DNA of 64,000 nt, taken from Apostichopus japonicus. Taxonomy: Eukaryota > Echinodermata > Holothuroidea > Aspidochirotida > Stichopodidae. Below are positions 1 through 16,586 of this stretch, piece by piece; the first letter of the stretch is position 1, and each line of letters begins with the position of its first letter. The stretch covers positions 19,428,678-19,492,677 of the forward strand of contig NC_092579.1 of assembly GCF_037975245.1 (NCBI RefSeq), written 5' to 3'. The notes beneath the pieces were generated by a model. That model saw only the letters and a program-made list of their open reading frames with translations, made no database searches and was not told the DNA's origin. The translations under genes were made by a program, and so were the position numbers.

Positions 1-3000
1 AACAAGGCACCTGACATATTCTGCTTTTCTAATAGTATATTTGTGTTAAACTAAACAGTCCAGTCACTTCAGCTGGTGAATCTCCAAGGGCCATTTCTCA
101 AAGAGATAAAGGGGATTCGAAATACAGTCTAATGTGAAGTAGAACAATGTTTTTGGGCGGTCTACATCATATTTGAATTAAGTTTTAAACTGCCATAAGA
201 CATAAAACATACTTCCACAATGATCCAATCAAGACAGGCAGTTCAGTTTAAGTCTACCAAACCACTGATAATCCATTGCTAGTACCACTGACATTTGCCT
301 CTCTTTAATCACTGTTCTACAACCTGTCAGGCCTCTGTTAAAAGATGTACCAACGATGATTGAATTTGACAAACCAGGTTAGGCGAGGGTACTGTTCAAC
401 ACAAGCGATAGGTAATTGTGAAACCATTAGCGGTTATCGTCACACCAGGGGCTTTGATCCGGAGGAGTGGTGAGTCAATCGACGCTTATTTAATGGCCGT
501 GGTAAAAGACTGATGTTTATCCTAAATCTCTGGAAGGGCAGTTCTATAGTCCTCAGTCAACAGCTGTTCAATCTACGGGGCAAAGATTCCGAGTGAGTTC
601 GTTCATGGGTGCGTTTGGATTATTATGTATTATTGGTGTTTTTCGCCTCTCGGGTTTGGTCTGACTCCATACATGGAAGTATTATCCCGTGGAGATGATA
701 CTGCTTCCTTGGTCCACATACGTACAGCATTCTGAACGTGTATATATATATATATATATATATAGTTATTCTTCTTCAAATCCAAAGGAATCATCAAGGA
801 TAACACACGTTCCGTATGCGTCCGGTAATCGTCTTCCCTGCTGTAAAAGTGACTAACTAGTCAGGTGCGAACCAGTTTGAAGGGATATACTTTTCGATAA
901 AAACATAATAAATCGGAAACGAGGAAAACTCATTACTTCTGATGAGAATTTGCTTTTAATCCTTAAACCGAAGCTAAATTCATATTTGCGAGTGGTAAAT
1001 CGTTCTTGCTTTACTATCAGAGAACTAATTTTGCCTACACAAAACCTCACAAATATAACACGACCTTGTACTTGTATAGACATGCATACATCCTTCTATT
1101 TGCAAGATTTTTTTCATTATCACTATACAGGTATTAGGACATATGGTTATAGCATACACATGTATACAGGTGTTAATGTATAATGTGTTTTACTTATGTT
1201 ATATTCGATATTGTGGTTATATATACAGTTCCCAGCAGAAAAAGGGTTTAGTCCTTCATGTATATTGCACCAAAATGATAGTGACTTATATCTTTTCCCA
1301 ATTCTTCTTATGGGGTGGGGTGGAGGTGAGGGATAGGAGGGGACTGGTTTTTCTTCTCAAACAGAAACGGCAGCGTCTTCAAAAAGTGATATACAAGTAA
1401 CATATTATAAAGTAACCCTAAAATGCCCATGGTGTTTGTATTTATTTCTCTCATAACATATGAATTTCGATCTCCTCATGAATAATACATCTAACGGACA
1501 TTCCCATTGGAAATCAATCCATTCTTTTTTTTTCTTTCATTTTATTTGATGACGTAAGTGGCATCTCGTAAAATCAGAGATTATTGTAACTATGCTGATT
1601 TTTTTTTTTTTGGAAAATAATATGGCATGAGCAATTAGGCATAAACATTACATGACGCCAGTCATCAAAATTGGTCTTAAAGGAGCATTCCGGACGTTTG
1701 AATAAGTCTTGATAGTTTTGACCGGACACCTTCTTGTGTTCTTCACTTTCAATGAGAATCAACTTTCCTTGGCCTCCTAATTAATCCAGGGCCAGGAACT
1801 GTGACCCCAATCCACCCCCGGACCCCCCCCCCCCCCACCCTCTCGTCATGCCTGATTATTAGTCGTATACACATAACCGAGGCTCGAATGATTTATAAAC
1901 ACTTTCTGACTTATTTAAGTGAAACCTATCAGTGAATGTGATTTGTGTCGCGAATTCAAAAACAACAACAACAACAACAAAAACAAGGAAGAAGGGGTAA
2001 AACTAAAAGGGAAAAACAACTGCTTTATATATCAAATTATTGGCTGAGAACAAACATGCACTTTTGAAAACCAATTTAAAAGTAATCCACGATATCAATA
2101 TTTTTGTACATTTGCAACATCTTCGCAGATCATGTAGCAATTTCCTTAATCTGTGAAGGTCGGTATAAAGTTTAGAATTGATACAAGACTGTGTAAGAAA
2201 ACGCTTATATCATTTGGGCTAAGTTTTTATCAATGTGAATATACTTAATGCTTCCCGGTGCTTAAGCTGAATGGTTTACCATTCTATCGGAACTATATAC
2301 TTCAAAAACAGCTGCATCACTTCTTCTCATGCGGTGAAGAAAAGGGCACGAGATTGTGCTTACCACTGTCACGCCTCTCTCCCAAATGTCCAAGTAACAC
2401 AGAAAGGAATAAGCTTTATAGCCAACGAGGGGGTGAGACCTCCCCCCTCCAACTCCTCCCCACCCAACCACACCCCACCTGCACCATTCCATGCAGTTTT
2501 CTATCCACTCTCAACACTTCACCGGAGAATGTTGACAAAATCAGAGACGGATGAAGCGGCAAGCGTAGAGACCAAAAAGATTACTTGCCAAGAAAGCATG
2601 CATGTTAATTCTTAAAATGAATAACAAAGTACTTCGGGAGTGAAATAGCCAAAAACAGGTTTGTTTTCTGCGTGCACCCTTCACGACGCGGGATATTGAA
2701 GAAGAAGAAAGTATGCGCGCATTTTGTTGTTGTTGTCGAACTTGTTGGCGCCAGTGTGTAATAAATATATCGAATCACTCTATACCAGAAGGTTTGTTTA
2801 ATGAACAGTATAATGCATAGGTGGATCCGCCCCTGGTATATACCCCCCCCCCCCCACTTCTCCACTACAAGAAAATGAACATATGACGAAGCTAGTAATT
2901 TAGGTTTAAACCTTTACCAACATCGTTTTTTTTCCAGAATTAAATGGAATGATTACATTAATAGTTACTTACTACATTAATATTGATTGAAATGGGAAAA

Positions 3001-3300
3001 AAATGGCAGGTTGGCGAGGGATTCGGTAAATAGCTGATAAACTTCAGTACCGGATATTTACCATCAAATTATAATGCAAATTTACAACTGCTATTTCTTC
3101 CTGTTTTTAATGGTAGAAAATTCCGGTTGATCGCGTAATGACGTAAACGGAGGGTGGTATGCGTGCCCAAAGATTAATATGGATGAAAACACTCCGTAAA
3201 GGGTAAACATTTTGGATTAAATAGCAATTCATGTCGGTAAAAAATATCCGTTATGGTCAGGTCATTATGGTAAAACCCTCGGAAGAAGAACAGACGCCGC
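1..3300. other. Non-coding stretch, no gene seen
   Basis: AT-rich DNA without a recognisable gene. The open frames here are short, overlap one another on both strands and resemble no family I know. It holds a short (TA)n tract near 740-764, an AAC-type microsatellite near 1961-1983, poly-C runs near 1826-1841 and 2845-2855, and no clear transposon ends. An undetected small exon cannot be excluded. Confidence 0.6.
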
Positions 3301-3310
3301 AAAGGAGTTA

Positions 3311-3805
3311 AGGCTTCCTGTTTCGGTGAGAGATCTAATGAATGAGCTAATTAACAATCTGATGTTTTTTATCCTGCTCGAAGTGATATAGGGCGGAACA
3401 TCAAGGAAGGATATAACCCTGCTGTTCTAATATGTATATTATACTTGTACGGTTTGAGTGGGGCATAAGGCTATATAACTGAGCACTAGGGAGTTGTTAC
3501 TCTCCGAAATTGAGAGAAGGGGGGCTCTTAGTTGTGCAATTGAGAGAAGAGGGGCTCTTAGGTTTGCATTGAGAGAATGGGGGTTCTTAGGTTTCTAAAC
3601 AGCTATAGCATGCTCGCATTAAGTAGAGGCAGCTATACATTGATACGGGATGGAGGGGGTGGGAGGGGGGTGGTGCTTGGATTGAGTACCGCTATATAGA
3701 AGAGAACTTCAGGCTTCCTGTTTATTGAGAGATCTAATTAAGGAACAAATTAACAATCCGGTGTTTTACCTGCTCGTTGTGATATAAGGCCGGAACCTTC
3801 AAACC
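3311..3805. repeat. Two diverged direct repeats of about 95 bp flanking a short tandem array
   Basis: A block beginning AGGCTTCCTGTTT and containing GAGAGATCTAAT, AATTAACAATC and GTGATATA occurs at about 3311-3405 and again at about 3711-3803. Between them, 3510-3595 holds three tandem copies of a unit of about 30 bp built on TTGAGAGAA, a G-run and TTCTTAG or CTCTTAG. This looks like a local segmental duplication. No coding sequence is seen. Confidence 0.6.
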
Positions 3806-3871
3806 TTCAACAGAAGATTTAGCCCAGATGTTCTGGTTTGAGCAATACTTCTACGTTTGAGTTGTTGAGTG

Positions 3872-3889
3872 TTAGGGTTAGGGTTAGGG
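3872..3889 (+). repeat. Short interstitial telomere-type repeat (TTAGGG)3
   Basis: Three perfect tandem TTAGGG units lie just after the duplicated blocks. TTAGGG is the ancestral animal telomere repeat. Three units can arise by chance or by repair of a break, so no telomere function is implied. Confidence 0.6.
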
Positions 3890-4002
3890 AGGAAAGAGAG
3901 TTCATGTATGTTTCTTTAAAGTGTGCTCGTATAGGCTAGCTATAAAAGCTATAAAATGTATGCGCCGAGATAGAAACCACTATCCTATATGGTAAATGGC
4001 CG

Positions 4003-4155
4003 ATGTGGGCGGGGAGAGGGAGAGGGAGGGGTGAAGGGAGAGGTGGAGTGAGAGGTGGAGTGAGAGGTGGAGTGAGGGTGGAGATGGGGAAGTGGAGGGA
4101 CAGGGGGAGAAGGGGAGAGGGAGGTAGTATAGAGGTGGAGGAAGAGGGAGATGGA
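4003..4155 (+). repeat. Purine-rich G/A tract with 12-bp tandem units
   Basis: About 150 bp is almost purely G and A on the plus strand, with AGGTGGAGTGAG repeated in tandem near its centre. The open frames that cross it on both strands are products of low complexity, not genes. Such tracts can form triplex or G-rich structures; that is inference. Confidence 0.75.
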
Positions 4156-4239
4156 ACATGTATACGATATAATTATATCCAATCAAAGCAAGCATTACTA
4201 TCATTTAACACAGAGGTGACGCCTGGTGATGCTTGATTT

Positions 4240-7150
<2,911 letters not shown>

Positions 7151-7166
7151 GAAAATAATGGACCAA

Positions 7167-7374
7167 GCAGCTGAGGTCCTCCACCCAGGGAGTTGGTCCA
7201 GCCCCTCCGTCTGCTCCATCCAGGGAGTTGCTCCATACCCTCTGCTCCATCCAGGGAGATGTTCCATCCCCTCTGCTCCATCCAGGGAGATGCTCCAGCC
7301 TCTCTGCTCCATCCAGGGAGTTGCTCCAGCCTCTCTGCTCCATCCAGGGAGATGCTCCAGCCCCTTCGCTCCAT
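7167..7374. repeat. 31-bp minisatellite, about six to seven copies
   Basis: The core CTCCATCCAGGGAG is followed by (A/T)TG, then CTCCA and a C/T-rich spacer ending CTCTG, with a period of 31 bp. Because 31 is not a multiple of three, the array is open in several frames on both strands and gives repetitive Trp- and Gly-rich or Ser- and Pro-rich peptides. These frames have no other coding evidence, so I treat it as a non-coding tandem repeat. Confidence 0.9.
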
Positions 7375-7399
7375 CTGTATATGCAGGGTTACCGTATAA

Positions 7400-10300
7400 C
7401 TTTCACAAAGTGAAGAATTTTCCCTATATGTATACTCCGAATGGAAGTATACCAACCTTCACCTGCTTAGACTACGCCGATAACATTGTAAGAACTACAT
7501 GATGTTTCGTGGGTTGCATGCATGAAGCTAATAATCTGTTTGGTAGCTTTGTGAGTCTACGAGTACGTGTATCATATGAAACAGTCTTATGTTCCCATTG
7601 GAAGGGGGAGGAGGGGAAGGATGGACGGGTGGGGTGACTATATGTACCAATAACGAAACATTTTCTTGTTAATATGATCTGACTCTTATATACTTAATTG
7701 AGAAACGTTTCACGTAGTGATATAAGTCATCTCAACGTTTAAGATGGATATTGTTGTATAGACTTATATATTAAAACTCCATACATCAAATATTGATAAT
7801 TCACTTCCTGAGAGGGTCCATACTAACGTCATTCATCTAATGAAGATGCGTCAGTTTTCATGCGCCCCTAAGTCATTCCAACGTTAAGTCATGGATGATG
7901 TGGTATATATGAATTATTTATATACTTCAAATATATTGATAACTCCGTTAACAGCGAGCGTCCATGATGGCAACTCAGTCTTTACGATTATTTATATTCC
8001 ATTCTCGTCTTTTTAAAGCATTGTTTGGGTTGAGGAGGGGAGCCTGGAGGAGGTGTTGTGTCTCTAGGGTCGTTGAAGCTTACTCCTCATACAGGGGGGG
8101 GGGGTTCTGCATGAGGAGCATCTTCATCAGAAATGTTTGCACAATGCACATACACTAACAACTAACAACAAACTTTTGAATTTTATGTCAGGTTGAGAGG
8201 TGGGTGGGTGTCCACCTCCATAATCCCCGTCCGCGCCGGGTATATATGACCAACACAGGAAAGCGTATACGGTTAGGTATGGCGGTAAGTTTTCGCAAAT
8301 TGAGCATAGGGTGTCAAATTTAAACATTAAAGAACATAATTAATATTAATTTAAATGATTTGAAATTGATATCCGCACATTTCATTATTACATTAAACGC
8401 TGAGTCACGAAGTGGAGAACAATTTTCTTTGACCTATAATAGCATGCCTAAATATGCTAAAGCCTATGCCATATAAGGGCGTTGTCGTTTCTGATTGGAT
8501 TACAGAATCTGTACACGGAATGGACGTTTTCATGAGTGTGATGACCAGATGTATATATACATCATACCCATTGTCACAAATCTATCATTTCCCCTTCACG
8601 ACCTCATAATGCAGGCTTCGAGTATTGTAATATGTGTGTATTGCTATAGTGGCGTATCCGAATCTGTATACAAATAATGAATGCGATGTTAACGAGGTAC
8701 CACCAAATAAATATTTCTACCATTCCAACCATAGCGGAGACGTCAAGGTGTGCAAGCTGGATGATATTGACAAGACAAACATTCCACAATATGTGGGGGC
8801 CCCTAATCATACCGATGCCTTCCTGACAGATACGACAATGACAGATCATTATACCAGTCTGAAAATCACACGCAGGAATGAGATTACGTTTGCGGCATGC
8901 GTCGCCGTCCAAACCCGTCTCTACCAACTATTCTTATAATATTAATACGATATTCTAGATCAACTGACGTTGTCATGAATTAGTACGTGATCGTATGCTG
9001 AAGTCGGTATGCCTTATTCACTGAGGCCTGCATTCCTATCCTGCGTATAAATATATATATATATATCACCTTGTAGTATCTCATCAACCGATTCGCTTGA
9101 ATGACTGCAACGCACTACATATGCACCATAAATATATTAAATGGATATCCGATACGTATAGGCGTCTAAAATCAAAATTTGGATCGTGAAATCCATTTGA
9201 GCATTGTAAGAGAATCGCTTCTCTATTGTAAAACAGAACTCATCGTTAGGAAGCCAATGGAGAGTTAGTTGGAAACGGTACTGTAAACCGACAAACTATA
9301 CCAGTAAATAGGGTGACATTTGTGTGTTGTTGGGGTGGGGTGGGTCGGATGGGTCGGCTCCCTGCATCCTTATCACCATTACTGATGCTATATTGCCGTG
9401 CAGGCAGGCTAGTGCATTCCACAATGCAATGCACTTTACCTTATGCTTGGATAGAAAAATCATTTGAAGAGCCCGTCATACTTTCAAGTCAATCAGCAAC
9501 ATTTACCACAAACATAAAATAGGTCCAACCAAAATATAATTATTCTTAGATTGGATTCATGGGAAGTTGAAAATTTTCGACTAATTTATGTACAAATATT
9601 TATCTTTGTAAACAGTACGAATTCAATTTTATCATTTTGTAAAAAAAAATCTTGAAAAGTTGAAATTAGACTTAGGCTATTATGAGAGGCCTATGAAAAG
9701 AAACAAATGATCATTTGCTTTCCAGGCACTCCGTTTGCTAATATATCGGATCGAGCTGAATGATGCATGGAATACATTCTTAGTTGAAAACATTAGGAGG
9801 CTGAAAGAAACTCATGCCCCTTCAACCCCCCCCCCCCAATTAATTTGCATTAATGTTACGCTTAATGCACAGAGCACTCAGCAAACTATGATTGTAATCA
9901 ATCAACCCGACCTTTTATTATGTTTTTATTTCTTCTTCTTTTCACTCCAAAACTCGAAACGAGTAATGAACGAACTCATCAGATTCTGTCCAATTTATCC
10001 CCAAGACACTTTGTTACATTATAGGTTTTTACGTTTTAGATGATTCTCAAAACTCATATATAGATTGTAATAAAAGCTGATCAGTTTCGCTTCTGCGTTG
10101 TGTCTGCGCACGTGATAATTTTGAATTGTGATTAGATAAATGTAGACCATATATTAGGCCGATTCGAGACAATGATTTAATAAGGCCACCGAAATTAGAT
10201 CTACACTGTCTGAACGTGACTCCATTAAACTATTCAGGAGAAATAGGATTGCAAAGACGTCACAGCTTTTCAAATCGAGTTGGTGATTTGAAGGCATCAA

Positions 10301-10560
10301 GGACATAACATATGCACTTCATAGTAACATTCTAGCCGCAAGCAGTCGGCTGTAATTTCCCAGAAGTCCAAATGCTGTTTTGTTATCAGAACTGTTTTGC
10401 GCTGGTGACGTCAATAGCCACCATCGATTATGGCGTATCGTGGCTATACCGTCTCTATAGGTCTAAGTAAAAAGAAAGACGCTAATCAATGAAGGCAAGT
10501 TGTTAAATACTGAGTGAGAGCCACAGCGAGCATTATTTAACCAACGTAACAAAAATTCTC
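7400..10560. other. Non-coding stretch with one doubtful open frame
   Basis: No gene recognised. Overlapping open frames of about 100 codons lie on both strands at 8604-8939. The plus-strand one (8634-8939) has balanced composition, but neither shows a known motif or convincing splice sites. There are runs of G at 8094 and C at 9829 and a short (TA)n tract near 9050. Confidence 0.5.
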
Positions 10561-10574
10561 AGGGGTGTATGTAA

Positions 10575-10581
<7 letters not shown>

Positions 10582-10641
<60 letters not shown>

Positions 10642-10656
10642 TATATACATATATAT

Positions 10657-10754
<98 letters not shown>

Positions 10755-10755
10755 G
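10582..10755. repeat. (TA)n microsatellite, about 170 bp, with CA/TG interruptions
   Basis: Long alternating TA tract interrupted by ACACACACAT and GTGTGTGTG segments. Open frames over it encode only Tyr-Ile repeats. Confidence 0.95.
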
Positions 10756-10997
10756 TATAGGTGTGTGTGTGTGCAATGATTACGCAGTTTAGCATAATAG
10801 GTGTGTGTGTCTCATTCGGTATAATCCTTGTGGAGAAAAGTCATCCAGGATAGAGCCTGGGCACGAAAACTAATCAACTTGATCCACTCTCAACCCCAGT
10901 CCCCTTGCATCGAGACTGAAACTGTATGGGATAATGACGTTGTCACTTCAATAGTGTATCATGAGTCCCTTGGAAAGATAACATATATATACTACCC

Positions 10998-11060
10998 ACA
11001 TGAACACATGCATGAACACATGCATGAACACATGAACACTTGAGCACATGAGCACATGAG
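10998..11060 (+). repeat. Short tandem repeat based on CATGAACA / CATGAGCA
   Basis: About 60 bp of tandem CATGAACA- and CATGAGCA-type units, some extended to 12 bp by an extra CATG. Non-coding. Confidence 0.8.
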
Positions 11061-11541
11061 CTGGTAAAGGTTGGTGAGCGATCTATATGTACTGTATCAC
11101 ATTATCACGTTATCGTTGTAGCTTATAGTTACATCGAAGAGAGGATGGAGGATATTATTAGCCGCATAGATTTATATAGGTGAACTCTCCCTACCATCAC
11201 ACAAGGGAGCTGCTACTCTAACACACTCACTGCGGCCTTATATGAGAAAGTACTACTTGACAGCCTCTGTTGTAGAAGAGAAAAGACCGCATTGCATTGT
11301 GTAGTCTATTATTACGTAATCAAATTCCTCTTTATTATTCGGCCATTAATTAACCTGTACAGTCATTTGAGTCAATCTAGAATCAATAGCGAACTATGGT
11401 AATTAAAGCATGCACAGTTCGTTTTTACCGTCGCTTCGGCAAACATAATCGATTAACTTTCTCCTAATGAGAATATAATTAATCAGCAAACTGAGACAAT
11501 CGTCTACATGTTATCACTGATTGAAGGTTAAAGGTCATCAA

Positions 11542-11651
11542 GGGGCCCGTCCCACAAAGAGTTACGTTCGTTCTTCAGTTTTATTCATAGTACATAAGTG
11601 AAAAGTAAATCAAACTTAACATCGAGCGTTACTCTTTGTGGAACGGGCCCC
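11542..11651. mobile_element. Short inverted-repeat element (MITE-like), 110 bp
   Basis: The sequence starts GGGGCCCGTCCCACAAAGAG and ends with its near-complement. The two 25-bp arms match at 23 positions and are separated by about 60 AT-rich bases. Size and layout are those of a miniature inverted-repeat transposable element. I could not define a clear target-site duplication, so the superfamily is unknown. Confidence 0.7.
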
Positions 11652-11659
11652 GGGTATAT

Positions 11660-14600
11660 TGGCCCCAAATTTGGGCATGCTGCAAATCGCTGGATGATTT
11701 CAACGAAGTACCTGCTTGGATATTCTGATTCCGTAGGTTTAGGGTGCCAGTAGAATGCGTGTTGAAATTTGATCGTAGGTGACCATAATCTGAATTTATA
11801 GCATAGTACTTTGGGTGGGGTAGGGGGGGGGTGGGTGGGTTGGTAACGCTGATGTCTTTAATCGTGGTGAAATAAATTGATTAAAATCGTCCAGACACTT
11901 TCACATGTCACAAATTATTCGATTTTCACTACATTGTTTGAAATGAAATTTTGACCAGTCATGCTCCGACATTGTTATATGGATCATAATGGGATTTAAG
12001 ACAGAGGGACTTAGAGAGCCTCAATAATTAAAGAATGGGTTTCGCATTCATTTAATATGTAGGCTGTATTTTGGGAGTGGGGAATTTACTTGTAATTTCT
12101 AATGTAAAGTTAACGTACAGCAGGTCATTTGGGAGAACAAGTAGCTAAGCTCAAAATAGACCAACACCTGATGTATATAGGAGTCAAAGGATGAGACAGT
12201 GGGTGACAGGGGAGGGAGTTGGGGGGGGGGTTGGCTGTAAACTGCACTCCTCTCAACATGATTCTCTAAAGCTCTTGACCATTCCTGCCATCTTCAAGTT
12301 CTTAAATGGCAATCTCTTCTAAAAAGTTTTTATTTAATTTATGTAAAAGCTCGCTTATTGTAGTTCAGACTTGTGGAAAAGAAAACACTCACAACTCTAT
12401 AACAGGAAGTAAATATGTGCAGCCGTCATAGGGCACTATGTACTATAATTGACTATACTGTATATACTATATAATATACTATACTGTATACACTAGACTG
12501 TATATTTAAGATACAACAGGATTTACAGGTGGTATATAGTGTAATCGTCACTAAATCCTCGATCCAGATTAAGGGTAGCTTGAATGAAGACTACCGCAAA
12601 TAAGATGATATAGAGGTCATTATACTTAATGGGACACAGTGAAAAGGTACAATCTAGTTATATACTTAGCGTATCCAGGGACCGGTCGCTGATAAATATA
12701 GACGCTCTCTGCATGGTAATTATAACCCATGCATAACGAAAGCATTTGGGATATTTACAAAACGGTTTAAAAAGACAGCAAGTTATACATCTGGAGGGCA
12801 CCTATTTGTTGAAAGGCACGTTTCACACCTGTCGCTGTTCAGGCTTTTCCGTGGCGTTGGAATCATTCAATAGTTACATGGCCGTTAGCATCTGCAAACA
12901 TACAAAAGTGTTTACATACAAACACACTGTCTTTCGAGGTGATTGTATGTCTATACTATATCCATACACGGCGTGTTAATTGTGCTTCATTTTCTAAAAC
13001 TAATAAAGGGTATGCATATGCGACCAGCCTATATATCTCCTTTTTCTCTCCATTTATTTATATCGCTCCGTTGCTCAAAATAATGTTTTTAGGGAAGTCT
13101 GTAACCATTTGATTACACAATAGCAACGGCAGTTCCATTAATGTAATCGTCTTACTGTTGTCTGGAGTAATCGAGTTAATTATCTTATAACAGCATACAC
13201 TGATGCGGCGCGCTGATAATATGTAAGCGTTGGACAAAATAGGCTAACACTTCCTCTCTGTCGCCTTTGGTCGTCACATGTAGAGATGTTGTCTACATAG
13301 TCTGTGGATGACTGAAATAGTTTGGTTAAGAAAGTACACCCTTTTACAGGTCCGAAAAAATCCAAAGTTAAACAAAACGGGTACTCGTTAAGACCGCGTA
13401 TCTTTGTTCACTAGTAATTTTTGTGATGATCTGAGCAGTGTGTAACCAGGGAATCCCTATTTTAGCTTCCTGCAGTGAATTCACATCATGTGACTATTCA
13501 ACTTCCCACAGACATATATATGCGTGTCACGAACTATTGTGTGTGTGCTTACTTTGTTACGTAAACACACACCCATTAGAACCAATTTTTTTTAATGAAT
13601 CCTTTGAATAATGTATATAGATGTATATGTCAGTCAGTTTACGACCCACCGATAACAGATGATACATTATTTCCTCTGTCAGTCGTGCGTGGATCTTATC
13701 TTTACCTCCTTGACAGCATGGAACTAGCATTTGTTACAACACACATACATGGTCAAACAAAATATATAGCCTATCATGCAATTGTAATATGCGAAGAGAG
13801 AGATATCGAGGGGCGAGACGAAGGAGAAGGGGAGAAGGGGGGGGGGGTGAATGTTGCTTACAAGTAGTGATCAGTAACTCAACCACACGACATAAATGAT
13901 TCGTGTTTTACAAGAAGAAAACAATGGCTACTATAATTATCTTGATTACGTATAGTCTACAGGTTCTTATAAGTTCTTCAAATGATTTAAAACAGTCATG
14001 AGCAAAATACATCCATATTAAGACCCTTGGACGTTTCTGTATGTATGATTTTTTTTTTGATATAGGATCTACCCCCCCCCCCCCCCTACCACCTCAACCT
14101 TCCTCCTTTTTCCTTCGCAATGTAGGCCTATATTTGTCAAAACCTGCAGTTTAACTCCTGTGCACGTACTGTTCAATTTCAGTAGTGTGCACGGTGCGCG
14201 GCTACTGCAAGACTAAAGTTAAAAAGATTGACCTCCTTGATCCGAAGGATACCAACGTAAGTCTTTTGAACGAAATTCAATCCGAGATACACTAAAAACA
14301 GTAAACTGTCATGCTCTATCTAAACAACACGCACGCCTGCGCATGAAAATAGAAGTCGAGATTGTTCAATTGGAATAATTACCCTATTTTTAATGGGATT
14401 TTGAATAATAACTTGTTCATCCTTCTGTTCTGTTTTTGTGCTGGTTGGACCTAACTGCCAATGTATACGGGGGTTTCTCTACATTCATTCTGATGGCCAC
14501 AAACCTTACAAGTTTGAGACACAATGGTACTCTTATGCCTTCTTGAATTTCTGTATACGATTGAATAAGGACCCGAACAAATACAACGCAGTAATAAAAC

Positions 14601-16560
14601 ATTCTGCAGTGTGGGAGTGTTAGAATAAAAGCGTAGATTTTTTTTTTCGTACTACATAATGTATCGCCCACGTATACTGTGATCTTTCAAGCATGCAACG
14701 GCTAGGCCAGTAAGCGAAGTTGAACTCTTTAATAGTGCATGTACGTATAGGCATTAAATAGTCTATATTTTGTTAAGAAACGTAATGCAAAGAGTTACAC
14801 AAGAAGCACATCATTTGAAAATTTAAAAATATCGACATATTTATATCCATCATTTAAGATTTATATAAAGATCGATAATTATATACATTTACTTAAAATA
14901 AAGATTTTGATGTTATAATTTATAGATAGATATAAAAGATGACATTGAAAAATAAAAGTTTCTGTATATACTTAAATGATTAACCAACAAACAACATGGC
15001 CGAGTGTTCATCAAATATTAGGAAAGATGTCAGCCGGCTAAATCCATGAAGGAAACTTTGGGTTCTGATCTATAGCATAGGTTCAAAGGACACCAGTATA
15101 TATGACCTCCAAATATGCTAGAAAATCAATTATGCTAATTCCTTCCACCCTCACCACTGACGCGTTTATAATTGTGTAGGCTTCTTTAATATTCCTGAAT
15201 GAATGGTTATAATATTGGGCTGACGAGAGAGGGGAGGGGGTCAGGCGCGCTAAAAGCCCCGGAACAAGAATATATATTCGGGTCCAGTGGAAATTTGGGG
15301 AAAAAGTTAAGAATAACGTTTGCCATTTTCATAATACATGGCAACATAAGTATAAACCAACAATGTATGCGCAAAAATAAACTGGACAAATTCGAAGCTA
15401 CCGAGACCCTGACGATGGGGGAGGTGAATTGCCCCAATAATTTCCACAGGAATAATTCCCATGGTGACGTCACAAGCGACAAATTCTTCGTTACCACTGA
15501 ACATTGGTCGACCTCCCGCCTCTCTCAATCTCAAACACGTGTCGGGGTTACATTAAAGAAAACAACATTTTTTTCACCATTTTGTTGATGGGTTTAGAGC
15601 AATTTCAGGAAGCGGACTTGCTAGGCTACAATAACTTTTTCAGCTGATTCAACAAAGAAGGGAATATCGCTGCTCTTGTTCCAAACTATACCAGTAGTTA
15701 TTTGTATCTAATTCAATAATTATCTCTTGTTGGAACTCGCTGCACTTAAAATAACGTTTCTTGATTTAGAGTAACCATAGTAACATCAGCCAATGCATGC
15801 GGGTACTTTTCTTGCGCTAGTTTCAGCAGTCAAGTTCAGACGGACGAAATTAAAGAACGATCACAAGTACAAAAATTATGTTGATATGTTGTAAACTGCT
15901 AAAAGAAAACACTGCTGTCACGCACTAGCCTATATCAATCAGACTTGTTATTTCTATAAAACTTGTAACTTTTGAGAAATGACCCTTTAACCATCAGAGG
16001 TTCATTAAACAAAGTGACTGGACTACATAGTCTAATAAACAGAACGTTATGATTGGTTTCTCCTATGCGACACAAAACTCAATGGGAAAAGCATAAGAGT
16101 ATTATGGCCTCAATTGGCATGTTTACAAAGCATTATAATTGGTCAAGGATAAAATGGTATTCAAGGTTGGTTATTCTGTTGTTCATATGAAGTTAAATGT
16201 CCATGACTTGGTGGAGCCTTGATAGAATTTATTAAACAACATATTATTAACCGCATAACATTTAGGCATGCACTGAGAAACTGACGTTACCAGCGAAGTT
16301 TGCATTATTACAGCATCAGCTGCACACGGCAGACATATTACCCATAATAATCACTGTACTCCTCTGTGTCTAAGTTTTCAAACTTATTCTGTTCAATACT
16401 GTTTTAGAAATAATCAAATATCATCAAATCATACTAAATCATGATAAAAATAATGTAAACAAATTTGATTAACGATGGATATTACTTAATTACTGATAAA
16501 ATACCTATTGTGTAATTTATTAATAAATTATGTGACTCTTCTTTCAAAAAAAAAATAAGA
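11660..16560. other. Non-coding stretch upstream and downstream of nothing recognisable
   Basis: AT-rich sequence without convincing genes. Short poly-G or poly-C runs occur at 11825, 12219, 13838 and 14070. Open frames at 13595-13867 and 15199-15588 lack recognisable motifs and overlap opposite-strand frames. Confidence 0.5.
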
Positions 16561-16567
16561 ATAGCAT

Positions 16568-16573
16568 TTTATT
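16568..16573 (-). terminator. Poly(A) signal AATAAA of the ARL4-like gene
   Basis: AATAAA on the minus strand, about 14 bases beyond the stop codon. The position implies a very short 3' UTR. Confidence 0.55.
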
Positions 16574-16586
16574 CCATAAACACTCG

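Noticed and set aside
3980-4236. Open frames over the purine-rich tract on both strands
   Set aside because: Low-complexity Arg/Gly or Pro/Ser/Leu peptides generated by the repeat; no coding signal.
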